From Methanomicrobiales archaeon HGW-Methanomicrobiales-1 (GTDB lineage: Archaea; Halobacteriota; Methanomicrobia; Methanomicrobiales; Methanospirillaceae), in the NCBI GenBank assembly GCA_002839675.1, contig PGYM01000003.1:62001-126000 (forward strand): a DNA stretch of 64,000 bases, given 5' to 3'. The translations under genes and the position numbers were made by a program. Positions 30,608-38,928 of this stretch are shown piece by piece; the first letter of the stretch is position 1, and the number at the start of each line of letters is the position of its first letter. Below the pieces are notes generated by a model, which was given only the letters and a program-made list of their open reading frames with translations, was not told the DNA's origin and did not search any database.

Positions 30608-31354
30608 TCACCGCGCCATCAGCGCGAACACACCCCATCCAAGATATTCACGCGTGTACGCGGCGTAGCGTTTTGGTTCCAAAGTCAGTTTGGCCCTGAC
30701 CTCTTTTACGAAGTCGTCATCGGGATTTGCTTCGAGCCATCGGCGCATGGTGAGCCACTTGGCCGCTTCGTACCTGTCCCAGCCTTTTTGGTCAGCCAGA
30801 ACCATTTCTACAACATCGTAGTCGAGGTCGCTAAAAGACGCGAGAAGTTCCGGGAGCATGAGAAAGTCGGAGATAGAATTGGCATCGCATCCCTTGGCAA
30901 CGTCTTCTGTCGGGGGTAACCGCGCCCAGTAGGGCTCTCCGATGAGGATGATTCCTCCGGGGCGGAGACTCTTTGCCAGAAGCCCGATGGTGCCGGCGAC
31001 TCCCCCACCGATCCACGTGGCACCGAGACAGGCTGCCACATCGACCTTTTCGTTGGCAACGTAGCCGGCAGCGTCGCCGTGGATGAACCCGACCCGGTCG
31101 GCAACTCCGAGTTCTTCAGCCCGGAGTTTCGCCTGCTCGGTGAACAACTGGCTCATGTCGATGCCGACGCCGCTGATTCCGTAATCGCGTGCCCAGGTGC
31201 ACAGCATCTCGCCCGAACCGCTGCCGAGGTCGAGCACACGAGCCCCCGGTTTCAGGCGCAACGCTGCGCCAAGAGTGGCGAGATTTTCTGGTGTTAACGG
31301 GTTATGGATACGGTGAGCACTTTCGGTGATGGTGAAGATACGTGGGATGTCCAA
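30608..31354 (-). CDS. SAM-dependent methyltransferase (class I)
   Basis: 248 aa from a TTG at 31354 preceded by GGAGG with ideal spacing; no ATG in frame fits. Motif I is VLDLGSGSGEM, at about residues 42-52, followed by GVGIDMSQLFTEQAKLRAEE, and motif III-like GGIILIGEPYWARLP. It resembles the UbiE/SAM-binding family for small molecules. The substrate is unknown. It lies between copies 5 and 6. Confidence 0.88.
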   Translation of the reverse strand: MDIPRIFTITESAHRIHNPLTPENLATLGAALRLKPGARVLDLGSGSGEMLCTWARDYGISGVGIDMSQLFTEQAKLRAEELGVADRVGFIHGDAAGYVANEKVDVAACLGATWIGGGVAGTIGLLAKSLRPGGIILIGEPYWARLPPTEDVAKGCDANSISDFLMLPELLASFSDLDYDVVEMVLADQKGWDRYEAAKWLTMRRWLEANPDDDFVKEVRAKLTLEPKRYAAYTREYLGWGVFALMAR

Positions 31355-31667
31355 TGTACAACCTCCTTTTCCTAAGTTGTGTAATAACGGGAATACATCC
31401 TTTGTGACTGTTGTGGATATGGGTTTTAATATCACACAACAGCCTCAACGTTCCCTGGTTGTTGCTCTGGTGTAAACCGGCGCGAGCGAGCTTTGGCCCG
31501 GGAAATTTTCTGCTACAACCGGAACCCGGCCAAATATTTTTCCGGCTCGTACCGGATCCGGCCGGAAAATAATCCGCTGCATTGCCGGGTCGGGTTCTAC
31601 GGAGGATGGGAGCGATTGCTCCGGTATCGGTCGCATGTGGTGGGGTCGGGCCGGAGCTGATGCGGGC

Positions 31668-31748
31668 GGCCCTCTCACCAGATGGGAGAGGAGGCCGTCG
31701 TCACATCTCCGGTACTGAGGGTAATGAGAGGCGCCGGTACTAACGAGT
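31668..31748 (+). repeat. Cassette-separating element, copy 6
   Basis: GGCCCTCTCACCAGATGGGA, then GAGGCCGTCGTCACATCTCC and GAGGCGCCGGTACTAACGAG. The left half differs, with its own hairpin; the right half fits the consensus. Confidence 0.6.
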
Positions 31749-31765
31749 CGTAAGCATGTTGGTAT

Positions 31766-31855
31766 GGCCCCGTCCTCTATTCGGTTGACGGCCCAGGAAC
31801 CGAATAGTGAAGGTTGCCTTCGTCAATGCTGGTACTGATGGCACTGAGTAGTGCT
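31766..31855 (+). repeat. Cassette-separating element, copy 7
   Basis: GGCCCCGTCCTCTATTCGGT, TGACGGCCCAGGAACCGAAT, GCCTTCGTCAATGCTGGTAC, TGATGGCACTGAGTAGTGCTC. TTGACG (31785-31790) pairs with CGTCAA (31821-31826). It is the rightmost copy. Confidence 0.65.
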
Positions 31856-32163
31856 CAATAAATGGGAGAGGTCCTTCAAATGTTCTAACCTTCGCTTTCT
31901 GTCGAAAATCTATTCGTTTCAAAAAAGCTTAGAAAATGCGCGGATGATGATTTCAGACCCGTGTAATACAGCATTTATGTAATGCAGGGCATTCGTACTT
32001 TATATACTCAATTTTACATACCATTTAAGGGATCACATGATTGCAAAAAAGGGTCGAAACCCTGTATAGGTTCCGAAAACCAGAATAAATTTACCAATTA
32101 TCTGTTTTTCGTTATCTTTACTTAATGGTATCGATTGTTTTTCAATCGGTGATCAGGATAAGT

Positions 32164-32430
32164 ATGGATAACAAAAAACTTCTCATCATCGGCGGCATAA
32201 TTGTCGCCGTTTACGTTGTGATCCTAATTATTGGCGGAATTGGTTCTGTTGGATCCTCAACCGGCCACTTTGTCAAGGATATCACTAATGGAACGTTTGT
32301 TGAACAACCGGCAGCTTCAATAGAAAAAGCTGGAACTGATCTGACCACTTCAGCCAATCATGCATTTGGATACTTAACTGGATTTTTAGTGCTTTGCGGA
32401 CTGATCTGGGTTGGAGCAAATAAAAAATAA
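32164..32430 (+). CDS. Small two-helix membrane protein
   Basis: 88 aa. N-terminal helix LLIIGGIIVAVYVVILIIGG, an extracytoplasmic-looking polar middle (STGHFVKDITNGTFVEQPAA) and a C-terminal helix GYLTGFLVLCGLIWVGANKK. Base composition is AT-rich for the window. No family is recognised. AGGATAAGT before the ATG is a weak ribosome-binding site. Confidence 0.55.
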   Translation: MDNKKLLIIGGIIVAVYVVILIIGGIGSVGSSTGHFVKDITNGTFVEQPAASIEKAGTDLTTSANHAFGYLTGFLVLCGLIWVGANKK

Positions 32431-32485
32431 TTTTTTTGGAAAAATTAAAAGAACAGAAGATTTTCCAAAGGTGTGTGAAAATATT

Positions 32486-32650
32486 ATGAGTTTTGTAAAG
32501 GCATTGATTGGAATTGTAGTAGCTATTGTTTCATTCCTTATTTCATCTTGGGGAAACGATATTCACAACAATATTATTATGGTAATCTTTTTTCTCATTG
32601 CGGTAGTTGCATTCTTTTATGCGATATATGAATGGAAAAAAGGTGACTAA
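32486..32650 (+). CDS. Small two-helix membrane protein
   Basis: 54 aa from the ATG at 32486, or 79 aa if the ATG at 32411 (inside the previous gene) is used. Helices: ALIGIVVAIVSFLISSW and NIIMVIFFLIAVVAFFYAIY, with a short NDIHN loop and tail EWKKGD. AAGGTGTG lies upstream. AT-rich like its neighbour, with which it may form a pair. Function unknown. Confidence 0.5.
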   Translation: MSFVKALIGIVVAIVSFLISSWGNDIHNNIIMVIFFLIAVVAFFYAIYEWKKGD

Positions 32651-32742
32651 TCTTTTTTACTTTACGGAAAATTTTGACTGGTACTTAATGGCTCTCATCT
32701 CTTGCACGCGTATTATTATCCCCCGCTCCCCAGTATAATTAA

Positions 32743-33573
32743 ATGAAAACTCCGGCCCCCGTCTATACAGCCCTCGCCTCTGCCACCTTCCGGGCATATC
32801 GTGAAGCCGTCATCCGCCTCCCCCCGGATGTACTCCGCGTAATCGATCAAGCCGCTGCCGCCGAAACAAATCCCGTAGCCCGGGGAGAGTTTGCCAATAT
32901 TTTAAACAATATCGCCATGGCCGAGAAACTCGGCGTCCCGATGTGCCAGGATACCGGCGTCCCGGTAATTTACCTCACCATCCCCCCGGATGTTCCGCTC
33001 ACTCAGGAACTCTACGCAGCAGTAGCCGATGGCGTCCGGAGAGCAACGAAAGAAGTACCCCTCCGGCCGAACGTGGTCGATCCCCTCACCCGCCACAATA
33101 CCAACGACAACACCGGCGCCGGCATGCCGGCCATCCACGTCAAACCCGGGGAAAAATTCTCGGTCACCGTCTTTCCCAAGGGTGCGGGTGCCGAGAATAT
33201 GTCCCGGATCGGCATGCTCCTCCCTTCGCAGGTGAAGCAGATTGAAAAGTTCGTGGTCGAGACCGTCTACCTTGCGGGCTCCCGGCCCTGCCCGCCCATC
33301 GTGATCGGGGTCGGCATCGGCGGGACTTTTGACGGCGCAGCCGCGATGGCAAAAGAAGCGCTCCTCCAGCCGCTCGACCGGATGACAGACTACGAACGCG
33401 GGATCCTTGCGGCCGTGAACAAACTTGGCATCGGGCCAATGGGTCTGGGCGGCGACTTCACCGCATTAGCAGTAAAGGTCAAGACGGCCGGGTGTCACAC
33501 GGCATCGCTGCCGGTTGCGGTGAATATCCAGTGCTGGGCGAACCGGCATGCAACGGTTGAGGTGACGCTATGA
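32743..33573 (+). CDS. fumA: Class I fumarate hydratase, alpha (N-terminal) subunit
   Basis: Catalyses malate-fumarate interconversion with a [4Fe-4S] cluster. 276 aa, the two-subunit archaeal form. Cluster cysteines are C68 (VPMCQDTGVPV), C251 (AGCHTASLPV) and C264 (NIQCWANRH). The next gene's ATG overlaps the stop (ATGA). A TATA-like GTATTATTATC sits about 30 bp before the ATG, so the operon transcript may be leaderless. The reaction feeds fumarate, also made by ArgH, into the partial TCA pathway. Confidence 0.95.
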   Translation: MKTPAPVYTALASATFRAYREAVIRLPPDVLRVIDQAAAAETNPVARGEFANILNNIAMAEKLGVPMCQDTGVPVIYLTIPPDVPLTQELYAAVADGVRRATKEVPLRPNVVDPLTRHNTNDNTGAGMPAIHVKPGEKFSVTVFPKGAGAENMSRIGMLLPSQVKQIEKFVVETVYLAGSRPCPPIVIGVGIGGTFDGAAAMAKEALLQPLDRMTDYERGILAAVNKLGIGPMGLGGDFTALAVKVKTAGCHTASLPVAVNIQCWANRHATVEVTL

Positions 33574-34133
33574 GCGCGAAGACTGCAATGCCCGTCCAGC
33601 TGAGGACCCCGCTTGGCGAGGAAGTGCTGGCGCTTCACGCGGGCGACCATGTCGAACTCTCGGGTCTCGTGTACACGGCCCGGGATGAGGCGCACCTCCG
33701 GATGCAGAAAGACGGCATCCCGTTCGATCCGAAAGGAGCGGTCATCTATCACTGCGGCCCGGTGATCCAGGGCAAGCGGGTGGTAGCAGCCGGGCCAACG
33801 ACTTCCGCCCGGATGAACGAGCTCTCGGGTTTCCTGTTCGAAAAAGGCGTGCGGGCGCTCATCGGCAAAGGCGGCATGGGAACGCGCGTGCGGGAGCAGC
33901 TGAAAGGAAAGGGCGTGTATCTCGCGTTCACCGGCGGGTGTGCAGCCCTTGCAGCGGATCGCATGACCCTCAAGGGCGTGTTCTTCGAGGACCTTGGCAT
34001 GGCAGAAGCCGTCTGGGTGATCGAACTCGACCGGCTCCCGCTCGTAGTCGGTATCGATGCGCACGGCAACGATATCTTCGGCGATGTCAGCAAACACGCG
34101 GAAGCGGAATATGCCCGGTACCGGCAGTCATGA
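33570..34133 (+). CDS. fumB: Class I fumarate hydratase, beta (C-terminal) subunit
   Basis: 187 aa, the swivelling domain that completes the active site. Characteristic stretches are LHAGDHVELSGLVYTARDEA, IYHCGPVIQ, GPTTSARMNE, IGKGGMGTRVREQLKGKGVY and FTGGCAALAA. It overlaps the alpha gene by 4 bases. A 76-bp gap then leads to the korDABC genes, so an internal promoter is possible. Confidence 0.95.
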   Translation: MSAKTAMPVQLRTPLGEEVLALHAGDHVELSGLVYTARDEAHLRMQKDGIPFDPKGAVIYHCGPVIQGKRVVAAGPTTSARMNELSGFLFEKGVRALIGKGGMGTRVREQLKGKGVYLAFTGGCAALAADRMTLKGVFFEDLGMAEAVWVIELDRLPLVVGIDAHGNDIFGDVSKHAEAEYARYRQS

Positions 34134-34209
34134 ACGCTTCCGGCAGGGCATGCATAAAGAATAGGTTTTTTTCACTACAACGGTTACATTGTACGTTAGG
34201 ATATTTTCC

Positions 34210-34482
34210 ATGAAACTCGCCATTGACGAGACCCGGTGTAAGGGTTGTAACCTGTGTACAAAGGTCTGCCCGTATAAGATCTTCCGGGAGGGCAAGAGGC
34301 TCAACCGCAAGGGTATTGCACTACCGGAACTTGACCGTCCCGAGCGCTGCACCAACTGCCGGCTGCAGAAACTCTATGGCCGGCAGCTCTGCGGGGTCTG
34401 CCAGCTCACCTGCCCAGACCAGGCAATTCACTGGATCGAGGAAGAGCCGTACGAACTCCATAAGGTGGCGATTGAATATTGA
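34210..34482 (+). CDS. korD: 2-oxoglutarate:ferredoxin oxidoreductase, delta (ferredoxin) subunit
   Basis: 90 aa with cysteine motifs CKGCNLCTKVCP at about residues 10-21 and CTNC...CGVCQLTCP at about 46-67, for two [4Fe-4S] clusters that pass electrons to or from ferredoxin. The ATG at 34210 was chosen over an earlier one at 34189 because the cluster motif is normally about 10 residues from the start. Its TGA overlaps the TTG start of korA. Confidence 0.93.
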   Translation: MKLAIDETRCKGCNLCTKVCPYKIFREGKRLNRKGIALPELDRPERCTNCRLQKLYGRQLCGVCQLTCPDQAIHWIEEEPYELHKVAIEY

Positions 34483-35579
34483 CACGGACTGAATTCTGGC
34501 AGGGAAATACTGCCTGTGCAGAGGGTGCATTAGCAGCCGGATGCAATTTCTTTGGCGGGTACCCCATCACTCCCTCCACGGAAGTTGCCGAACACATGGC
34601 AGTAAAGCTCCCGAAGAAAGGCGGGGTCTTCATCCAGATGGAAGACGAGATCGCCAGCATGGCCTCGATCATCGGCGCTGCCTGGACCGGCGCCCGTGCC
34701 ATGACCGCAACGAGCGGCCCCGGTTTCTCCTTAATGATGGAGAACATCGGGTTTGCCGTCATGACCGAGACTCCCTGCGTGGTCATCAACGTCCAGCGGG
34801 GCGGTCCCTCCACCGGCCAGCCTACGATGTCGGCCCAGGGCGATATGATGCAGGTGCGGTTCGGCTCCCACGGCGATTTTTCCATCATCGCGCTCTGCCC
34901 TGCAACCGTGCAGGAAATGTACGAGCTGACCGTGAAGGCGTTTAACCTCGCCGACAAGTACCGCGTGCCGGTCTTTCTCATGGCAGACGAGACGGTCGGG
35001 CACATGCGGGAAAAGATCATCGTCCCCGACAAAGTTGAGCGGGTTGAGCGAAAGCCGCTCGTTCCCGGCACCCCGCCATTCAGGGCAGATGCCGACCTCA
35101 TCCCCGGCTTTCCCCAGTTCGGCAAGGGCCACCATGTCCATGTCACCGGGCTCACCCATGATGAGCGGGGCTACCCGGCGGCAACGAACCCGGGACTCCA
35201 TGCAGCCCTCGTCAAGCGCCTCGTTGACAAGATCGAGAATGCCCGCTACGATATGGCGGACTACGATATCATCAACCCTGACGCCAGCCGGGTCTTCATT
35301 GCCTACGGCGGACCGGTGCGGACCGTCCAGCAGGTGATGCATAACCTGAAAGACAAGGACATCGGGTTCCTCCGGATCCGCACGGTCTGGCCGTTTCCGG
35401 AGAAGGCTCTTGCGGAGTTCAAAAACGCAAAAGCGTTTTTTATCCCGGAGATGAACCTCGGCCAGATGGCCCGCGAGATCGAGCGCCACGTAAAAGTGCC
35501 GGTCGTCAGCATCCCCAAGATCGGCGGAGAACTGCATACGCCCGCTGATCTCGTGAAAGCTTTGGAGGCGCACCCATGA
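34479..35579 (+). CDS. korA: 2-oxoglutarate:ferredoxin oxidoreductase, alpha subunit
   Basis: 366 aa, the pyrimidine-binding/transketolase-like subunit. It starts with TTG (TTGA overlap with korD), with AAGGTGG 10 bases upstream. GYPITPSTEVAEHMA near residue 27 and ATSGPGFSLMMENIGFAVMT near 78 are diagnostic. In methanogens the complex runs reductively: succinyl-CoA plus CO2 plus reduced ferredoxin to 2-oxoglutarate for glutamate synthesis. Confidence 0.95.
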   Translation: MTRTEFWQGNTACAEGALAAGCNFFGGYPITPSTEVAEHMAVKLPKKGGVFIQMEDEIASMASIIGAAWTGARAMTATSGPGFSLMMENIGFAVMTETPCVVINVQRGGPSTGQPTMSAQGDMMQVRFGSHGDFSIIALCPATVQEMYELTVKAFNLADKYRVPVFLMADETVGHMREKIIVPDKVERVERKPLVPGTPPFRADADLIPGFPQFGKGHHVHVTGLTHDERGYPAATNPGLHAALVKRLVDKIENARYDMADYDIINPDASRVFIAYGGPVRTVQQVMHNLKDKDIGFLRIRTVWPFPEKALAEFKNAKAFFIPEMNLGQMAREIERHVKVPVVSIPKIGGELHTPADLVKALEAHP

Positions 35580-36364
35580 GCTACGAGGACTGGTACCGGC
35601 AGGACCGGCTCCCGCATATCTTCTGTGCCGGCTGCGGCAATGGTACGATCATCAACTGCACGCTTGCAGCAATCGAGCAGATGGACTGGAAGAAGGAAGA
35701 GACGGTCTTTGTCTCCGGTATCGGCTGCTCCTCGCGGGCCCCCGGCTACATCCTCACCGACTCGCTTCACACCACCCACGGGCGGGCTATTGCGTTTGCT
35801 ACCGGTGTCAAGATGGCAAACCCGGACCTGAACGTGGTCGTCTTCACCGGCGACGGCGACATGGCTGCCATTGGCGGCAACCATTTCATCCACGCCTGCC
35901 GGCGCAACATCGACCTCACCGTCATCTGCATGAACAACCAGATCTACGGTATGACCGGCGGCCAAGGCAGCCCGACCACGCCCAAAGGCTGCCTCTCGTC
36001 CACCACTCCCTTCGGGTGTAACGAGACCCCGTTCGATCTCTGCGAACTTGCAACGGCTGCGGGAGCCAACTATGTCTCCCGCTGGACCTCGTATCATGTG
36101 AAGGAGCTGGAGAAGGCAGTCAAGGTAGGTCTCGAGACCAAGGGCTTCTCGTTCATCGAGGCGCTGGTCCAGTGCCCCACGGCATTCGGCCGCCGGAACA
36201 AGTTCCGGCAGGTGGCAGACCATGTCGAGTATCTCCGTTCGCACTCGCTCCTGAAAGCAAAACGCGACCGGATGCTGGAGAGTGGCGAGCATATCCCTGA
36301 GGATATGTACATTGTCGGGGAGTTAACGAAGCGGAACCGGCCGGCCATGGGGGTAAAACCATGA
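35576..36364 (+). CDS. korB: 2-oxoglutarate:ferredoxin oxidoreductase, beta subunit
   Basis: 262 aa, binds thiamine pyrophosphate. FCAGCGNGTIINC, GIGCSSRAPGYI, and the TPP motif GDGDMAAIGGNHFIHACRRN...NNQIYGMTGGQ. The ATG overlaps the korA stop (ATGA), and its own stop overlaps korC. Confidence 0.96.
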   Translation: MSYEDWYRQDRLPHIFCAGCGNGTIINCTLAAIEQMDWKKEETVFVSGIGCSSRAPGYILTDSLHTTHGRAIAFATGVKMANPDLNVVVFTGDGDMAAIGGNHFIHACRRNIDLTVICMNNQIYGMTGGQGSPTTPKGCLSSTTPFGCNETPFDLCELATAAGANYVSRWTSYHVKELEKAVKVGLETKGFSFIEALVQCPTAFGRRNKFRQVADHVEYLRSHSLLKAKRDRMLESGEHIPEDMYIVGELTKRNRPAMGVKP

Positions 36365-36891
36365 GGCACGAAGTGCGGTTCTCGGGCTTTGGCGGCCAGG
36401 GTATCATCCTCTCGGCAGTGATTGTCGGGAGAGCCGCTGTCATGTACGACAACAAGTATGCCGTCCAGACGCAGGTCTATGGGCCGGAAGCCCGGGGCGG
36501 GGCCTCGATGAGCCAGGTGATCATTGACGATGACCCGATCCTCTACCCCAAGGTGGCCACACCCGACATCTACCTGATCATGTCGCAGGAAGGCTTCGAG
36601 AAGTACGGGGCCGTGGCCGAAGACCCCTCTATTATGCTGGTCGACTCGACCCTCGTCCACTCCCGGCCCAAGTGCCGGTGCATCGAGATTGCGGCCACCC
36701 ATGAAGCCAAACAGACGCTCAAGAAAGATATCGTGGCAAACATCGTGATGCTCGGTGCCCTTGTTGCCGCAACCCATGTCGTGAGCGAGGAGTCCCTCCG
36801 GAAAGCCATTCTCGATTCCGTGCCCAAGGGAACCGAGGATCTCAACTTAAAAGCCATGCAGCTTGGCCTGCAGCTGGGAAAGCAATCATGA
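36361..36891 (+). CDS. korC: 2-oxoglutarate:ferredoxin oxidoreductase, gamma subunit
   Basis: 176 aa, with the N-terminal FSGFGGQGIILSA motif and YGPEARGGASMSQVI, typical of the gamma domain that joins the alpha-beta dimers and holds CoA. Overlaps korB and sucC by 4 bases each. Confidence 0.95.
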   Translation: MRHEVRFSGFGGQGIILSAVIVGRAAVMYDNKYAVQTQVYGPEARGGASMSQVIIDDDPILYPKVATPDIYLIMSQEGFEKYGAVAEDPSIMLVDSTLVHSRPKCRCIEIAATHEAKQTLKKDIVANIVMLGALVAATHVVSEESLRKAILDSVPKGTEDLNLKAMQLGLQLGKQS

Positions 36892-37973
36892 AGTTACGTG
36901 AGCATGAGGCAAAAAACGTCATCAAGGAGTTCGGGATCCCCGTCCCGGCAGGATTCCTGATCCGCACTGCAGCAGAATTACCGGCCCATCTCGATGCGCT
37001 GGGCGACAAGATCGTCTTAAAAGCGCAGGTGGATGTCGGCGGCCGGGGCAAGGCCGGCGGTATCCTGATGGCGGACAAGAAGACCGCTGTCGCAATTGCT
37101 GAAGAGCTCTTCAAAAAGGAGATCAAGGGGCTCCCGGTCAAGGAGATCCTTGCCGAGCAGCGGCTCGATATCCAGCACGAGTATTATCTCTCGATCACGG
37201 TCGACCGCTCCAGCAAGCAGCCGCTTATCCTGTTCACGGAGGAAGGCGGCGTTGACATCGAGATCACCGCAAAGGAAATGCCCGGTGCGATACGAAGAGT
37301 GATCGCAAACCCCCTCATGCGGGATCTTCCCCCCTTCATGCTCCGGGAGCTTGTCGGAAAAGCGCCAAAGGAGATCATGCCGATCATCAACAAGCTCTAC
37401 CGGGTCTTTCTGGAAAAGGATGCCCTGCTCGCCGAGATCAACCCGCTCGTCACGACCCCGCAGGGAGTCTTTGCGGCCGATGCGAAGATCATTGTCGATG
37501 ACAATGCGCTCGGGAGGCAGGGTATCACGGTCAACCGCGATCTCACGGATCGCGAACGCGAGGCAGAGAAGCACGGTTTCTCGTACGTGGAACTCAATGG
37601 CGCGATTGGCGTGATCGGCAACGGTGCCGGGCTCACGATGTCAACTCTTGACTTGATCGAGTTCTATGGCGGAAAGGCAGCAAACTTCCTTGATGTTGGC
37701 GGCGGTGCCGAGAGCGAACGCGTCATGCACGCGGTGCGGCTCGTTGCCAGTGTCCCGACCGTCAAAGTCATTGTCGTGAACCTGCTGGGCGGGATCACCA
37801 AGTGCGATGAGGTGGCAAAGGGCATCATTGCGGCCGGCATATCCCAGAAAGTGATTGTCCGGCTCGCGGGCACGAACGAAGCGGAAGGCCGGCGTCTCCT
37901 CACCGAAAAAGGCTACGAGATGCTCCCGACGATGGATCTCGTGGTCAAGAAAGCAGTCGAGGTGACAGCATGA
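36888..37973 (+). CDS. sucC: Succinyl-CoA synthetase, beta subunit
   Basis: 361 aa, an ATP-grasp enzyme. MKLREHEAKNVIKEFGIPVP is the normal start; KAQVDVGGRGKAGGI, AEINPLVTTPQG, NGAGLTMSTLDLI and NFLDVGGGA are diagnostic. With SucD it makes succinyl-CoA from succinate, ATP and CoA, the substrate of KorABCD. 4-base overlaps on both sides. Confidence 0.96.
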   Translation: MKLREHEAKNVIKEFGIPVPAGFLIRTAAELPAHLDALGDKIVLKAQVDVGGRGKAGGILMADKKTAVAIAEELFKKEIKGLPVKEILAEQRLDIQHEYYLSITVDRSSKQPLILFTEEGGVDIEITAKEMPGAIRRVIANPLMRDLPPFMLRELVGKAPKEIMPIINKLYRVFLEKDALLAEINPLVTTPQGVFAADAKIIVDDNALGRQGITVNRDLTDREREAEKHGFSYVELNGAIGVIGNGAGLTMSTLDLIEFYGGKAANFLDVGGGAESERVMHAVRLVASVPTVKVIVVNLLGGITKCDEVAKGIIAAGISQKVIVRLAGTNEAEGRRLLTEKGYEMLPTMDLVVKKAVEVTA

Positions 37974-38845
37974 TCTACGGCGATAAGAAGACCGGCATTC
38001 TCGTGCAGGGAGCCACCGGCAAGCAGGGCGAGTTCCACATCGGGCTCATGAACTCGTACGCCCGCGAAGTTGGCGGCCGGGGCGTTGTTGCGGGTGTCAC
38101 CCCCGGCAAGGGCGGCCAGCAGGTGCACGGCGTTCCGGTGTACAATACCGTCAGGGAAGCGATGAGCGAGCACGATATCGGGGCCAGTGTGATCTTTGTG
38201 CCGGCCGGCGCAGCAGCCGATGCGATCATGGAAGAGGCAAACGCCGGTATCGAAACGATCGTCTGCATCACGGAGCACATCCCCGTGCATGACACCATGA
38301 AGGCGGTCGCGTACGCCCGGATGCAGGGCTCTGCGGTCATTGGCCCCAACTGTCCCGGGCTCCTTTCGCCCGGCGAAGTGAAGATGGGGATCATGCCATC
38401 GGGATTATTCTCACGCGGGAATGTCGGTGTCATCTCCCGGAGCGGCACTCTCACGTATGAAGTCGTGGATGAGCTCACCCGGGCCGGCATCGGCCAGAGT
38501 TCCGTTGTCGGGATCGGTGGCGACCCGGTGATCGGCCAGACATTTGTAGACGTGCTCAAACAGTTCGAGAACGATCCGCAGACAAAGGCGGTCGTGCTGA
38601 TTGGCGAAGTGGGTGGCAACCTCGAAGAGGAAGGAGCGAAATGCACTGACCTCCCGATTGTGGCCTACATCGCCGGCATCTCTGCTCCTCCAGACAAGCG
38701 GATGGGCCACGCGGGTGCAATCGTGGAGGGCGGCGAAGGCGATGCCCGGTCCAAGATTGCCCGGCTCAAGAAAAACGGCGTGCCGGTTGCATCCCGCCCC
38801 TCGGAGATTCCGGATATGGTCCGGAAGCTCTTCTGCGGGTGCTGA
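37970..38845 (+). CDS. sucD: Succinyl-CoA synthetase, alpha subunit
   Basis: 291 aa. The N-terminal CoA-binding Rossmann fold ([15 protein letters not shown]) precedes the [16 protein letters not shown] loop and the phosphohistidine H247 in [15 protein letters not shown]. Last gene of the fum-kor-suc operon; a T-rich run (ATTTTTTATTTTTAAATTT) follows its stop and probably ends the transcript. Confidence 0.96.
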   Translation: MIYGDKKTGILVQGATGKQGEFHIGLMNSYAREVGGRGVVAGVTPGKGGQQVHGVPVYNTVREAMSEHDIGASVIFVPAGAAADAIMEEANAGIETIVCITEHIPVHDTMKAVAYARMQGSAVIGPNCPGLLSPGEVKMGIMPSGLFSRGNVGVISRSGTLTYEVVDELTRAGIGQSSVVGIGGDPVIGQTFVDVLKQFENDPQTKAVVLIGEVGGNLEEEGAKCTDLPIVAYIAGISAPPDKRMGHAGAIVEGGEGDARSKIARLKKNGVPVASRPSEIPDMVRKLFCGC

Positions 38846-38928
38846 TTTTTTATTTTTAAATTTCGTTATCACTAGGAAAAGAACATGGGGAAGGCCGAGA
38901 GAACACCCGGTAGCATCGTGGCAGGTTT

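Larger units (their letters stand above)
31355..32163. other. Long non-coding stretch with repeat copies 6 and 7
   Basis: Two copies of the cassette-separating element are 20 bp apart (31668-31748 and 31766-31855). CCTCTCACC / GGGAGAGG around 31671-31691 can pair. From about 31870 to 32160 the DNA is AT-rich with TTTATATACTC (about 31998-32008) as a TATA-like element. No gene can be supported. Confidence 0.5.

Noticed and set aside
24561-31855. Calling the region a true integron
   Set aside because: No integrase gene and no attI-like site are visible, and cassette genes face both ways; only the layout is similar.
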